Shown: positions 35,182 through 44,855, counted from the first letter of the stretch. The stretch: DNA of 64,000 nt from Butyrivibrio sp. NC2007 (GCF_000421405.1 NZ_ATWY01000009.1:1-64000), one strand, 5' to 3'. Program-made: numbers and translations. Notes: generated by a model from the letters alone, not told the origin.

Positions 35182-36450
35182 TTATCTCCACAAAACCCAA
35201 AGGAAAACATACGCTCCGATAACTGCTGCCAGGGTAAATGGAATTCCAATCCTTGCAAAGTCCCAGAAGGAAACCTCGTGTCCCTCTTTTCTTAGCATTC
35301 CAACGCCTGCGATGTTGCAGCTTGCGCCTACAGGAGTGATGTTTCCGCCAAGTGTTGCTCCGCATAGCAGTCCGAAATACAGAAGATAAGGTGCAATTCC
35401 GAGGGATGCAGTAACTCCCTGAAGAACAGGAAGCATGGTAGCAACGTAAGGAATGTTATCAATAAATGCAGAGATAAGAACTGATCCCCAAACTACTATT
35501 GTGAACAGCAGGAACAGATTGTTTCCGCCTGCCTTAACGATAAAGTTTGCAAGATCGTCAACAAGTCCAACGTTTGTAACTCCACCGATTACCATGAAAA
35601 GACCTGTAAGAAGAAGCACAGTGTCATAATCAAGATTCTTGACAACTCTCACGATTCGATCAGCATCGTGATCCTTAAAGTACTCCCAAACCATACCTAC
35701 GATTGAACATCCAAGACAGATAAGACCGTTTGTGATCTCAGGCTTCTCAGGAATGAATGAAGCAGCCATGAGGAGAACTACGTGTGCCACCATCATGATG
35801 GTAGGAACATAATCTGTAACCTTTGTCTTCTCTTCTGCAGATACAGGCTCTTTGTCTTTTCTAAAGAGGATCATCATGATCGGAACGGTTAAAAGAGCTC
35901 CAAGCTCAACTGCAAAGAAGATACCCGGTCTTCCGTTCATCCAGAAGAAATCGTTGAAGTCCATCTTGGCATAAGCGCCGAGCATGATTGATGTAGTATC
36001 ACCGACCAGTGTTGCAGCTCCCTGAAGGTTGGATGATACTGCGATTGAAATGATCATAGGAACCGGATTGATCTTAAGCTTTTTACAAACCGCAAGTCCA
36101 ACGGGCGCAACCATAAGGAGTGTAGCCACGTTGTCGATAAATGCTGAAATGATACCTGAGAACAGTGACATGAAGATCGTAACCCACATAACGTTGGGTG
36201 CCAGATCCAATAGGTGATCCGCGATCAGGTTCGGCATCTTGGAATCGATGAAATAATCAACAAGTAGCAAAGTACCGAAAATCATCAGTAGGACGTTCCA
36301 GTCAACAACGGAAAATACCGTGTTGTACGGAAGTATCCCCGTAATTATATATATTGCAGCAACGGCTAGCGCTATGATCGCACGCCTTTTGGGGAATGTG
36401 ATCAGCCCTACATACATTGCCACAAACAGAATTATTGCAAGTGTTTTCAA
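35182..36450 (-). CDS. ArsB/NhaD-superfamily ion transporter
   Basis: A 422-residue membrane protein with 10-12 helices. It has the two inverted halves typical of the ion transporter (IT) superfamily: SAFIDNVATLLMVAPVGLAV in the first half and SAFIDNIPYVATMLPVL in the second, with GDTTSIMLGAYAKMDFNDF and GGNITPVGASCNIAGV as the paired helix-breaking loops. It may export arsenite or exchange Na+/H+ or carboxylates; the substrate is unclear. The start codon is TTG, with GAGAGGAAA placed correctly and no nearby ATG. It lies 19 bases after the MutS-like gene. Confidence 0.85.
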   Translation of the reverse strand: MKTLAIILFVAMYVGLITFPKRRAIIALAVAAIYIITGILPYNTVFSVVDWNVLLMIFGTLLLVDYFIDSKMPNLIADHLLDLAPNVMWVTIFMSLFSGIISAFIDNVATLLMVAPVGLAVCKKLKINPVPMIISIAVSSNLQGAATLVGDTTSIMLGAYAKMDFNDFFWMNGRPGIFFAVELGALLTVPIMMILFRKDKEPVSAEEKTKVTDYVPTIMMVAHVVLLMAASFIPEKPEITNGLICLGCSIVGMVWEYFKDHDADRIVRVVKNLDYDTVLLLTGLFMVIGGVTNVGLVDDLANFIVKAGGNNLFLLFTIVVWGSVLISAFIDNIPYVATMLPVLQGVTASLGIAPYLLYFGLLCGATLGGNITPVGASCNIAGVGMLRKEGHEVSFWDFARIGIPFTLAAVIGAYVFLWVLWR

Positions 36451-36469
36451 TTAAAGTTTCCTCTCTTTC

Positions 36470-38170
36470 TCAATTTTCACATAACATATCATAAGTCACT
36501 CCGTATTTTTCCGCAATGTCTTTTGCATAAGAAAGACCCTTTGGCGGACCGACCTCTACCTCATAAAGGCGTCGTCCCTCATCAGCCTTTACCACAAGGG
36601 ATGCTGCCTTGGCAGTAACTGCGTCATCGTTGATCTCATCAATCTCGATGGCGAGCTTATGCATGTGAGTGTTGTAAATGGTCCTGATGCCCTTTTTAAG
36701 GATTGCCTTGGAGCAGTCCCTGGCAATGAAGTACCCCTCTTCAAACGAAGTGGTTGAGAAAGTTTCATTTAGCAGCAAAAGACTCTTTCCCGTAGCCGGT
36801 TCGTATAGCTCCTTAAAGCGCTTGCACTCCTCGCCAAGGCGCCCGAGGTCCATGGTCTTGTCCTCATCCGCCGGGAAGTGCGTGTAAATTGCATCCACAG
36901 GCACATATTCAAATTTGGTTCCGGGCACATAGATTCCGCCCTGTGCCATGAAAAAGAGCTGTCCCACGGTCTGGGTTATCGTAGTCTTACCGCCCATGTT
37001 GGCGCCGGTCAGGATATAAAGCGTGTGCTCATCTGTAAAATCAAGGTTGTTCTTAACTATGTCTGCAGCTGTTTCGCCGGCATGCTCAGTCAGGAGTTTG
37101 ATGTTGTAAATTCCCTGCGCATCCATGGACTTTTCGCTGCTGCCGGCTTCAATGACACATGGTTTGCAAAAGACAGCTCCCTTCCCTGTCATGCTTTCAA
37201 CATATTCAGCCCACCTGATGTAATAGATAAACTCCGGCATCAGGTCGGTTATATCGGTCACGGTGACCATAGTGTATTTATTGAGAACAGTTCTAAGGTG
37301 CTTGACCGTCTGGCTCAGCATCCTGTCTGTTATCTTATCCATGTAGTTGGTGACGGACTTTGTAGTATCATCCGCTTCCGACACCTTCATCATGCTCATC
37401 ATGGCAAGCGGGCTGAATACAGGAGGAATAAAGTCTGCACCTGTACCCAGTGGGGCCTTGGCCTGAATCTCATCAAATCTGTAATTATCGTCCCAGTCAG
37501 TGGAGGCCTGAACATTGTCTTTTGCCGAAACCTTGTCTACAAAGTGCTTGACCATGGTGGACTTGGAGAATGGCCTGCTGTTGACGGAAATAAGGCCTAT
37601 TCCGCTGGCTTCAAAGCGTTCATTTAGGTTGATGCCGACTGTTACACTCTTAAGATTGTTGGTATCTGCCTTGAGCTCTGCAATGTCTTTTTTCAGGCCC
37701 TCGAAGCCGTTGTCCTCATAGAGGTCGTTTACATACTTCTTAAGCCCAAGAAGCCCCTCAGAATGAAGGTCAGCGCCATCAAGGCACTTCTGGATCGCCT
37801 CGATGCTGTCTATATAGTCGCGGATTTCCTCAAGCCTGTGGACCAGGTCCCAGACTCCGGGTTCATGGTCGCCGTCATGCTTGTAGCTGCCGTACTCTTT
37901 CAGGAAATTGACGCGGTCCAAAAGCTCTAAGAGTTCTTCCCGCATGGCCTTGTTTCTGTAAATGTCGTCAAAGACATCGCTCCTGTACTGCGCGTTGTGG
38001 GCATCGGCAGTCACGAGCTTCATGACATTGGTAATATAGGTCTGCTCATTCTTTTCCTTAGAGAGCTTTATAAGAACACTGTCCATGCCGATGTCATGGA
38101 CAGTGAGGTCGCTGAGTTTCTTATATTCAAGTTTCTGGTCAGGAAAGATAAGGCTGTATTTCTCGGACAT
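36470..38170 (-). CDS. MutS-family ATPase lacking the mismatch-recognition domain
   Basis: A 566-residue protein. Its C-terminal ~200 residues are a MutS ATPase: Walker A LTGANMGGKTTITQ, MAQGGIYVPGTKFEYVPVD, signature MDLGRLGEECKRF, Walker B SLLLLNETFSTTS (Asn-Glu in place of Asp-Glu), and YNTHMHKLA. The N-terminal part is helical clamp/lever-like, without the FxE mismatch-binding domain. Relatives act in processes other than mismatch repair. No catalytic partner sits beside it. GGAGGGG precedes the ATG. Its operon mates are the zinc-ribbon protein upstream and ArsB/NhaD downstream. Confidence 0.85.
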   Translation of the reverse strand: MSEKYSLIFPDQKLEYKKLSDLTVHDIGMDSVLIKLSKEKNEQTYITNVMKLVTADAHNAQYRSDVFDDIYRNKAMREELLELLDRVNFLKEYGSYKHDGDHEPGVWDLVHRLEEIRDYIDSIEAIQKCLDGADLHSEGLLGLKKYVNDLYEDNGFEGLKKDIAELKADTNNLKSVTVGINLNERFEASGIGLISVNSRPFSKSTMVKHFVDKVSAKDNVQASTDWDDNYRFDEIQAKAPLGTGADFIPPVFSPLAMMSMMKVSEADDTTKSVTNYMDKITDRMLSQTVKHLRTVLNKYTMVTVTDITDLMPEFIYYIRWAEYVESMTGKGAVFCKPCVIEAGSSEKSMDAQGIYNIKLLTEHAGETAADIVKNNLDFTDEHTLYILTGANMGGKTTITQTVGQLFFMAQGGIYVPGTKFEYVPVDAIYTHFPADEDKTMDLGRLGEECKRFKELYEPATGKSLLLLNETFSTTSFEEGYFIARDCSKAILKKGIRTIYNTHMHKLAIEIDEINDDAVTAKAASLVVKADEGRRLYEVEVGPPKGLSYAKDIAEKYGVTYDMLCEN

Positions 38171-38194
38171 GTCGTCCCCTCCGTGAAAAAAGAA

Positions 38195-39025
38195 TTACCA
38201 GTCAGAATCCCAGTCAGTTCCACCGGAATCCCAGCTGTCATCGCTGCCCCAATCGTAGTCTGAGTCATTATCATCGCTGGATGAATGATATCTGTCGTAG
38301 TAGGATGATTCATCCCAGTCAGTTGTGCCCATTGATGAATCCCAGGTATCTGAAACATAGTATTCATCATAGTTCTCCGATATTGTTGCAGGGCCGGGAG
38401 CAGTACTGCTGACTTCCCGCCAGCCATCATCATAGACGTACCAGTCATCACTTATGTAGTAGTAGACATCATTGTCGTATCTGTAATAGCCTCTGTGCCT
38501 GTTTTCGCGAAGACTGCTGACAAAGACACTTATCATTATGATGACGACTACTATGTAAAAGAGACTTCTTATACCATTAAATAAACCGCCGCCGGAACCG
38601 GATCTCCCTCCTGATCCGAAACCACCTCCGCCACCGGAGCGAGTTACACCTCCACCTTTATTGTTCGCCTTCTGATGAACGATCTCATCCTTAAGGCGCT
38701 GGTAGAGCTCATTTACAGCATATTCTTCATCCTTGCCCTGATAGCGAACAGCTCTTGAGCCATCACCTTTGTTCTTGTAGACAATAAAATCTCCGTTGTC
38801 ATCTTTATAGATACCAAAAGCTCTTGGCTCCTTGTAGTCGACGCCGATGAAAAATCGTGTCACTTCAGGGGCCGGGAGATTTCTGTACTTGTACCACTGC
38901 TGCAGTTCTTCAATGGTCTTGGGACCCTTCTCGTTTTTGTGGGAAGGGTTGGGAGCTCCGCAGTCAGGACACTGGTGCAGAGTATCCTCGTATGTATTTC
39001 CGCAGTAATCACATTTTATCTTCAT
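38195..39025 (-). CDS. zinc-ribbon membrane protein with acidic Ser/Asp/Tyr-rich tail
   Basis: A 276-residue protein. Four cysteines at the start, CDYCGNTYEDTLHQCPDCG, form a zinc ribbon. Residues ~40-110 are a compact globular stretch (RFFIGVDYKEPRAFGIYKDD). A Gly/Ser/Arg hinge leads to one membrane helix (LFYIVVVIIMISVFVSSL). The C-terminal ~100 residues are extracellular-looking and dominated by D, S, Y and W. The function is unknown. It starts a leftward run of MutS-like, ArsB/NhaD and leuS genes. Confidence 0.75.
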   Translation of the reverse strand: MKIKCDYCGNTYEDTLHQCPDCGAPNPSHKNEKGPKTIEELQQWYKYRNLPAPEVTRFFIGVDYKEPRAFGIYKDDNGDFIVYKNKGDGSRAVRYQGKDEEYAVNELYQRLKDEIVHQKANNKGGGVTRSGGGGGFGSGGRSGSGGGLFNGIRSLFYIVVVIIMISVFVSSLRENRHRGYYRYDNDVYYYISDDWYVYDDGWREVSSTAPGPATISENYDEYYVSDTWDSSMGTTDWDESSYYDRYHSSSDDNDSDYDWGSDDSWDSGGTDWDSDW

Positions 39026-39061
39026 AATACAATTTTCTCCTCTGGGAACTATTATAGCATG

Positions 39062-39155
39062 TGTGAGTCACTAGGGGAGTTTCTTTATGCTGCGCCTTTA
39101 CCTCCGTCCCTAGGGGTCAAAAATGAGCCCCTGACTCCGTCCCTAGGGCTCAAAA
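39062..39155. repeat. family-2 repeat, two copies plus fragment
   Basis: A truncated TGAGTCACTAGGGGAG piece is followed by CCTCCGTCCCTAGGGGTC and the full TGAGCCCCTGACTCCGTCCC..GGGCTCA copy. It lies between the zinc-ribbon gene and the terminator of the GH120 operon. Confidence 0.8.
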
Positions 39156-39179
39156 ACGCCCGGTCGAAATGACCGGGCG
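39152..39179 (-). terminator. intrinsic terminator of the xylosidase operon
   Basis: CGCCCGGTC (39157-39165) pairs with GACCGGGCG (39171-39179) around a 5-base loop. T5 follows on the minus strand. It is 25 bases after the GH120 stop. Confidence 0.88.
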
Positions 39180-39203
39180 GGATATAACATAAGCATGTTC
39201 AAT

Positions 39204-41198
39204 TTAGTATAGCTTCTCTGAAGCTCCGTCTGCAGTTGCAAATGGTCCGGGAATTACTTCTGTTCCCCTGTGTTCACCAAGATAATCCACATCAAAGGTG
39301 ATCGGTGTTCCATCAGGATTCTCGAACTTCTGTGAAGGCTCAAAAGCTTCACCCAGAGTATCTGTTGAGATCATGTCAGCTTTGAAGCCCTTAAGCACTT
39401 CATAGATATTTGTATCCAGGAAGTAACCTCCATCCTTCTCCACAACGTCGACAAATACTTTTCCTGATTCATCAGCAAAAGAGTTCTTCTCATTCTTCCA
39501 GGCTTTTGCACCCTCGAAGTATGCGTTTCCATCAATCCAGACAGGAAGATGTCCAAAGTGGGGCTCAGCATGCTTCATCATGTTCGGATGCTCTTCATCC
39601 ATATCAAACTGCTCTATCCACTCATCATAGGTAGGATACTCGTCAAAACAGTAGGTTCCGACCTTTCTGTTCTCAATCTGCTTCTGGCTCGGGTCAGAGT
39701 CGTTCTCAAGAACCAGATCCTCAGAAGGCCATTTCTGAATGAAGATATTGTTGTAGATTCGGTCGTCTCCGTGAAGTATTGTCATAAAGCCCATAACCTC
39801 TGTTCTGTGAGGCATATGGTATGGTGTGTATCTCCAGGTTGTTCCCTCTCCCACCATGGTAAATGAGCCTGCGCAGAGGTTATGCACCATAGCTACGCCC
39901 TGAGTTGCGATGCGGAGTGAAACATCGGACAGGAGAATGTTGTTATCAATAAGTGTCGGTCCGTGGCTGACCTCAACGAAGATATCCTGACAGGTCATTC
40001 CGCCCTGAAGCTGCTTGGCAAATGAAGGACGCTCATTGTCATGAAGGAGGTTCTGAGTGATCCTTGTTCCCTGTGCTTCCCAGTCGCACCAGATTCCCAT
40101 GGTGCAGTGGTGGATGTGGTTTCGTCTCATCACAACGTCAATGGCTGCATGCATCTTGATACCTGCGATCTCAGCGCCGCCCAGCTCCATCATGTTGTTG
40201 ATGTGATGGATATGGTTGTCCTCGATGATGCTGAAAACACCGCCCATACGGCCGATGATTCCGCCCTGCTCACAGTGATGGATATTGTTTCTGCGAATTA
40301 TATGTCCGCCAATCTTCTCTTTTAACCAACCATAGTACTGACCACGGCAGACCGAATCCCTCTCCATCTGGGTAGGACTCTTAACGTGCTTGGTTGTATA
40401 GAAATTGCTGTTCTCGGGATCGTAGTAGCGTCCGACACAGATTCCTGCGCACTTGCTTCCCCAGATCTCACAGTCCTCGATGATCCAGCCCTTGCTCCAG
40501 TGAGGACTGATCATTCCGTCCTGATAAGCTGCAGGCGGAGCCCAGGTAGTTGCTGCTTTGTTGATATTAAAGCCTGTTACTGTAATATATCCAACGCCCT
40601 CTTTTTCAGGCATAAAGCACTCGCGCCTTACGGTGATCTCAACGTTTTCCTTGTTCGGATCTGCGCCGCCAAAGTTTGCGTAGAATACGGTTTCATCCTT
40701 CTCCTTGTCCTGCTCGGCATACCATTTCCATTTGGAGTTCTCCGGATCCCAGGAGCAGTCATAAACCTCTGCTGCCACGCACTCCTCAATGCTGAGTGCC
40801 TCGTAGAGAGCGCGGTCATTTATCCACACACAGCCTGTGTGCTTGTTGGGAGTTGCGAAATACCAGTCGCCGTAAACAAGAGTTGTGTATGGATTGTATC
40901 CGCCAAAAATACCGTTCTTAACTCTTGCCGTCCAAACGTCTCCCTTATAATTTGTCCAGCCCGTGACCTTCTCTGCGCCTGTGATAACAGCGCCCAGTGG
41001 TTCCTGACTCCTATAAACAATGCGCGCATCTTCTCTTCCTGCATTTACGGGATTTACATATTCTCTGTAAGTTCCGGGTGCAACCAGGACTTCATCGCCC
41101 GCCTTAGCAACAGCTGCTGCCTCATTTATTCTCTTAAAGGGCAGACTCTTACTTCCGTTGCCGTCATGCTTTGCATTAGCATCAACATAAATTACCAT
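39204..41198 (-). CDS. GH120-type beta-xylosidase (right-handed beta-helix)
   Basis: A 664-residue protein without signal peptide, so cytoplasmic. From memory of the family it parallels Thermoanaerobacterium XylC along its whole length: YVDANAKHDGNGSKSLPFKR, APGTYREYVNP, FGGYNPYTTLVYGDWYF, WYAEQDKEKDETVFYANFGG, and SKGWIIEDCEIW. The catalytic pair is visible as D372 in IWCDWEAQGTRIT and E409 in DIFVEVSHGPTLIDNN. It would release xylose from the non-reducing ends of imported xylo-oligosaccharides. It is last in an operon after a binding protein and two permeases, 32 bases downstream of the second permease. Confidence 0.9.
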   Translation of the reverse strand: MVIYVDANAKHDGNGSKSLPFKRINEAAAVAKAGDEVLVAPGTYREYVNPVNAGREDARIVYRSQEPLGAVITGAEKVTGWTNYKGDVWTARVKNGIFGGYNPYTTLVYGDWYFATPNKHTGCVWINDRALYEALSIEECVAAEVYDCSWDPENSKWKWYAEQDKEKDETVFYANFGGADPNKENVEITVRRECFMPEKEGVGYITVTGFNINKAATTWAPPAAYQDGMISPHWSKGWIIEDCEIWGSKCAGICVGRYYDPENSNFYTTKHVKSPTQMERDSVCRGQYYGWLKEKIGGHIIRRNNIHHCEQGGIIGRMGGVFSIIEDNHIHHINNMMELGGAEIAGIKMHAAIDVVMRRNHIHHCTMGIWCDWEAQGTRITQNLLHDNERPSFAKQLQGGMTCQDIFVEVSHGPTLIDNNILLSDVSLRIATQGVAMVHNLCAGSFTMVGEGTTWRYTPYHMPHRTEVMGFMTILHGDDRIYNNIFIQKWPSEDLVLENDSDPSQKQIENRKVGTYCFDEYPTYDEWIEQFDMDEEHPNMMKHAEPHFGHLPVWIDGNAYFEGAKAWKNEKNSFADESGKVFVDVVEKDGGYFLDTNIYEVLKGFKADMISTDTLGEAFEPSQKFENPDGTPITFDVDYLGEHRGTEVIPGPFATADGASEKLY

Positions 41199-41230
41199 AA
41201 AAGACCTCTTTCTTCTCGATTAGTTTTTGC

Positions 41231-42097
41231 TCAGCCCTTAACTGCTCCTGCCATCATTCCTTTGACCAGCTTATCCTGGAAAACGATAAACAAAATGATC
41301 ATGGGAAGGACTGAGAGTGTCAGAACTGCCATGTTGATAGGTATGTTAAGTGAGTGCTCACCCTTGAACTGTCCAAGTGCCAGAGGGAGAGTCTTATTTT
41401 CCGGCGATAGGAGAAATGTGTTAGCAAATGCAAACTCATTCCACATTGAAACGCCGTTATAAATTGCCAGTGTTGATAATCCCGATTTGGACAGTGGTAA
41501 TATCATTTTAAAGAAATTCTGGAAGCGATTGCAACCATCAATTTCTGCAGATTCCTCGATCTCCTTTGGGATTGTTTTCATAAATGCTGTCAGGATAAAG
41601 ACAGACATCGGAAGTGCAAATGCAACGTAAGGCCCGATCAGTGACCAGAGTTTGTCATAGAGGCCCACAGCTGTTGTGAGCTTGAAGATAGGTATCAAAG
41701 TCACATGCATAGGCACCGACATCATGGCCACAATTGTTGCATATATAAAGACATTTAGCTTAAACTTCATTCTTGCAAGAGGATATGCTGCAAATGCAGA
41801 TATCACAAGCATAAGCACCAGTGAAATCGCAACCACTATAACGCTTCGCAGGAAATATCCAAAGAATCCATGGGTAACAACCTCAACATAGTTCTGGAAA
41901 TACCAGGGGTCCGGAAGATGAAAAACACCCTGCTGAAGCATGTCAAACTGCTTACGGAAAGAGTTCATTATCATGAAGAAGAAAGGCGTAAGCGTAAGGA
42001 CGAGCCAAACAACCGCAAAAATGATCGCTATGGTCCATGCAATTCTTGATTTTATTTTGGATGCACGATAATCATCCTGAATTGTCTTTTCCCTCAT
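41231..42097 (-). CDS. carbohydrate ABC transporter permease (MalG/LacG type)
   Basis: A 288-residue permease with six hydrophobic segments. The EAA motif lies in KTIPKEIEESAEIDGCNRFQ, the form contacted by the shared ATPase. No ATP-binding subunit is encoded here, so a common MsiK-like ATPase elsewhere probably energises it. It starts one base after the stop of the partner permease. Its role is uptake of oligosaccharides for the GH120 enzyme. Confidence 0.93.
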   Translation of the reverse strand: MREKTIQDDYRASKIKSRIAWTIAIIFAVVWLVLTLTPFFFMIMNSFRKQFDMLQQGVFHLPDPWYFQNYVEVVTHGFFGYFLRSVIVVAISLVLMLVISAFAAYPLARMKFKLNVFIYATIVAMMSVPMHVTLIPIFKLTTAVGLYDKLWSLIGPYVAFALPMSVFILTAFMKTIPKEIEESAEIDGCNRFQNFFKMILPLSKSGLSTLAIYNGVSMWNEFAFANTFLLSPENKTLPLALGQFKGEHSLNIPINMAVLTLSVLPMIILFIVFQDKLVKGMMAGAVKG

Positions 42098-42098
42098 A

Positions 42099-43013
42099 TC
42101 AATAATCCTCCGTAACCTTGAATACCCTATTAAAGAGAAGTGCTATGGCCGTGATCAGTATGAACATTCCTGCAGCAACCGTTGAGCCGTAGCCCATATT
42201 GAACTGCTGGAAGGAAAGCTTATACATGTAAGTCGCCATGAGCTCTGTAGTGCCTGCCGGTCCGCCCTGGGTCATGTTCCAGATCATATCAAAGTACTTA
42301 AGTGACCCGATAAGTGACATTGTGCAGGCAGTCTTGAAGATAGGGCCAAGAAGAGGAATCGCGATGTGACGGATGTACTGTCCCCTTGTTGCTCCGTCGA
42401 TGATCGCAGCTTCATAGATAGTCGTATCGATGTTTCCGTAGCCGGCAATAAAGTAAACCATATAAAAGGGTGTGAACTGCCACGCCATAACCCCTATTAC
42501 GGTGTAAAGAGCATTTGGTGCAGTACCGAGAAGGTCGACGGTAGTTCTTTTACCCTGAATGATGGTTGCGAGGGAGGAAACAAGTCCGCCGTTGGTCGCA
42601 AGCGCATATACAAAGAGGAATGCGATGGCAACCGAGCTCATAAGATACGGCAAAAACCATATGATCTTAAAGATATTGAATTTCCTGCCTCCGGCATCAA
42701 GAAATGTAGCCAGAAGCATGCCAATGGGAATCTGCAACAGGATTGAGAAAACCATTACGATGAGATTATGGGTAAAAGACTTCCAGAACATCTCATCGTG
42801 TATGAGAGAATTCCAGTTATCAAGACCAATATATATCCTGTCCGCTGAAATACCGTTCCACTTAAATCCGCTGATCAAGAAAGTATCAATGACGGGATAT
42901 ACGATGAAAACCGCTATAAGTATCAGCGCAGGTAAAAGAAATACCGTCGCTGCCTGGGCTGTACTCTTGGCTTTAGCCTTTGCGAGCCCTATATTACTAC
43001 TCCCCTTCCCCAT
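42099..43013 (-). CDS. carbohydrate ABC transporter permease (MalF/LacF type)
   Basis: A 304-residue permease with a longer N-terminus and six membrane segments. The EAA-loop sequence is TTIYEAAIIDGATRGQYIRH. It pairs with the following MalG-type permease. GGAGG lies before the ATG. It is separated from the binding-protein gene by a strong hairpin at 43058-43090, which probably lowers its expression relative to the binding protein. Confidence 0.93.
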   Translation of the reverse strand: MGKGSSNIGLAKAKAKSTAQAATVFLLPALILIAVFIVYPVIDTFLISGFKWNGISADRIYIGLDNWNSLIHDEMFWKSFTHNLIVMVFSILLQIPIGMLLATFLDAGGRKFNIFKIIWFLPYLMSSVAIAFLFVYALATNGGLVSSLATIIQGKRTTVDLLGTAPNALYTVIGVMAWQFTPFYMVYFIAGYGNIDTTIYEAAIIDGATRGQYIRHIAIPLLGPIFKTACTMSLIGSLKYFDMIWNMTQGGPAGTTELMATYMYKLSFQQFNMGYGSTVAAGMFILITAIALLFNRVFKVTEDY

Positions 43014-43057
43014 ATATATCCTCCTGATTTATGTCAAAATTATCTTTTCATGGGAAA

Positions 43058-43090
43058 CTGCCCACAGGAAAGTATCTCCCCCGTGGGCAG
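43058..43090 (-). other. intercistronic hairpin between binding protein and permease genes
   Basis: CTGCCCAC and GTGGGCAG form an 8-bp GC-rich stem with a 17-base loop and no strong U-run. This is typical of hairpins that protect the abundant binding-protein mRNA or cause partial termination. Confidence 0.7.
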
Positions 43091-43115
43091 CGTTTAAAAT
43101 ATTTAAGGATGTGTG

Positions 43116-44582
43116 TTATTCCGCCAAAGCTTTCTGCATTGCTGCATCCTGTTCCTGTCCGATCTCCTCAGGAGTCTTCTCAAGTCCAAAGAGTTCTGTC
43201 ATGCAGTTCTTGTGAACTTCTGTTACAGATGCAGGAAGATACTGGTCGTACCAAAGCTGAACGTTTGATGCTTTGAAGAACTCATCGATGATGTACTTGT
43301 TGTTAGGATCTTCGATGTTCTCGTTGAAGCCCTTGATTGAAGGAACTGTTCCTGCTGCAACCTGTGCTGCGTTGTAGGTATCATCATTGAAGTACTGAGT
43401 TGCAAGTACGTAGCAGGCATCAAGCATATCCTGATCAACAGATCCGTCTTCTTTGAAGCAGTTAAATGTAAGTCCCATACCGATGGCTGTTCCGATCTCA
43501 ACGTTCTGAGGAACGCCTGCTGCCTTAGCTTCTGTATCTTCCGGGAAACGGAAAACGCCGATATTCTCGTTGTACCACTCTTCGTTATCAGCTTTGATTC
43601 CGCCAACCTGCCATGAGCCGTGAAGCATCATTGCTGCAGATCCGTCATAGAGGAGTGCTCTGTCCTGGTTATCATCTGCTGAAAGGGAGTTAACGCCGTC
43701 AGGGAAGTATCCCTTCTTAACCCAATCCTGGATCTTTGTGCCGGCATAGATGAATGCAGGGCTTGTGAATGAACCGCCGTTTTCCTGTGTGTAGGCTGCA
43801 TCGAACTCAGCATTTCCTGAGTGACGTGCTACGAGGTACATGTAGTACATAGATCCTGTCCACTTTGATGCGTTTGCAAGTGAGAAAGGAATGATTCCGT
43901 TTTCTTTAAGCTTTTCGCAAACTGCCTCGAGCTCATCGATGGTTGTAGGAACTTCGATACCGAGCTGGGCAAATATTGTCTTGTTGTAGAAAATGTCACA
44001 GCCTGTAAGTCCGCTGAAAGGAATCGCAAGCATCTTGCCATCGTAAGTTGACTGTGCAACTGCAGCATCTACGAACTCAGGATGATCGTACTTTGCATAC
44101 ATATCTGTGATGTCATTTGCAAAGCCTGACTTGTAGTACTCAGCCATAGGACCGCCGCCCCAGTGGCAGTAGATGTTAGGACACTGTCCTGAACTCATTG
44201 CTACAACCAGCTGCTGCTTGTAGTTGTCGTTCTGCTGATGAACCTGGTTGATTGTGATGTTAGGATAGTCAGCCATGAATCTTGCAACTGCGCCTTCTGA
44301 GATAGACTTGTTGGGATCCTCAGTGGATATGTCCCAAAGAGTGATTGTCATAGGCTCTGTTGTAAGCTCAGGAAGATTCTTGCCATCCGTCTGTTTTCCT
44401 GCTGATGCTGCCGGTGCATCTGCTGTTGTAGCATCTGCCTTTGCTGTGTCTGTCTGTGCAGTCTGTGCTGCGCCTGTGTCAGAAGCGCCTCCTGCCGGAG
44501 CTGTAGGCTGGCTTCCACAGCCTGCCAGTGTTGTTACTGACAATACCGATGCAAATAAAACTGCCATTATTTTATTTCTCAT
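43116..44582 (-). CDS. extracellular sugar-binding lipoprotein of ABC transporter
   Basis: A 488-residue family-1 solute-binding protein. The signal peptide ends in the lipobox LAGCG (C21), followed by an A/T/D-rich linker. The fold begins at MTITLWDISTEDPNKS, with later YNKTIFAQLGIEVPTTIDEL, SAAMMLHGSWQVGG and the tail helix. It captures oligosaccharides outside the cell and delivers them to the two permeases. It is first in the xylo-oligosaccharide operon, with GGAGGG upstream. Confidence 0.94.
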   Translation of the reverse strand: MRNKIMAVLFASVLSVTTLAGCGSQPTAPAGGASDTGAAQTAQTDTAKADATTADAPAASAGKQTDGKNLPELTTEPMTITLWDISTEDPNKSISEGAVARFMADYPNITINQVHQQNDNYKQQLVVAMSSGQCPNIYCHWGGGPMAEYYKSGFANDITDMYAKYDHPEFVDAAVAQSTYDGKMLAIPFSGLTGCDIFYNKTIFAQLGIEVPTTIDELEAVCEKLKENGIIPFSLANASKWTGSMYYMYLVARHSGNAEFDAAYTQENGGSFTSPAFIYAGTKIQDWVKKGYFPDGVNSLSADDNQDRALLYDGSAAMMLHGSWQVGGIKADNEEWYNENIGVFRFPEDTEAKAAGVPQNVEIGTAIGMGLTFNCFKEDGSVDQDMLDACYVLATQYFNDDTYNAAQVAAGTVPSIKGFNENIEDPNNKYIIDEFFKASNVQLWYDQYLPASVTEVHKNCMTELFGLEKTPEEIGQEQDAAMQKALAE

Positions 44583-44669
44583 ACTATACCCTCCTATTTT
44601 TTCTTAGCAGATAATTTCTGCCCCCGATGACTTAACTTTAAAGGAGTTCACGAAATAATGCTCACAAAT

Positions 44670-44699
44670 AATTGCTATGCACCATGCAAAAATTGCTAT
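44670..44699. promoter_or_regulatory. AraC-type direct-repeat operator (AATTGCTAT twice, 21 bp apart)
   Basis: AATTGCTAT starts at 44670 and again at 44691, with extra agreement AA before and ATG after. Two direct half-sites 21 bp apart, two helical turns, are the usual target of AraC/XylS activators. It lies upstream of the leftward transport operon. Binding by the adjacent AraC protein is inferred. Confidence 0.6.
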
Positions 44700-44748
44700 C
44701 TGAAATGTGCAACATGCTCATAATTTTTTATTTATTTCGCAATTTGTA

Positions 44749-44757
44749 TGCTATAAT
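44749..44757 (+). promoter_or_regulatory. extended -10 promoter of araC-type regulator
   Basis: TGCTATAAT is a perfect extended -10 about 100 bases before the regulator's start codon, with only a weak -35 (TATTTA). Confidence 0.6.
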
Positions 44758-44855
44758 ACCCATTAAAAAGGCAACTATTTAGGCTTTTTATTTATATTCT
44801 GTTTAGAATTATGGCAATTTTTAGCCTATGAGAATCGTGATAGGAGGATATCTGT

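Larger units (their letters stand above)
44583..44855. other. divergent control region of xylo-oligosaccharide locus
   Basis: A 273-base AT-rich region between the binding-protein and AraC genes. It holds the 21-base-spaced direct repeats at 44670 and 44691, an extended -10 at 44749 and the AraC-gene leader. A second hairpin-like pair (AAAGGC/GCCTAAA region 44770-44830) could regulate translation of the AraC gene; this is weak. Confidence 0.5.

Noticed and set aside
40386..41462. 358-residue open frame opposite the GH120 and permease genes
   Set aside because: Antisense shadow of two well-supported genes. Cysteine-rich composition typical of shadow frames.
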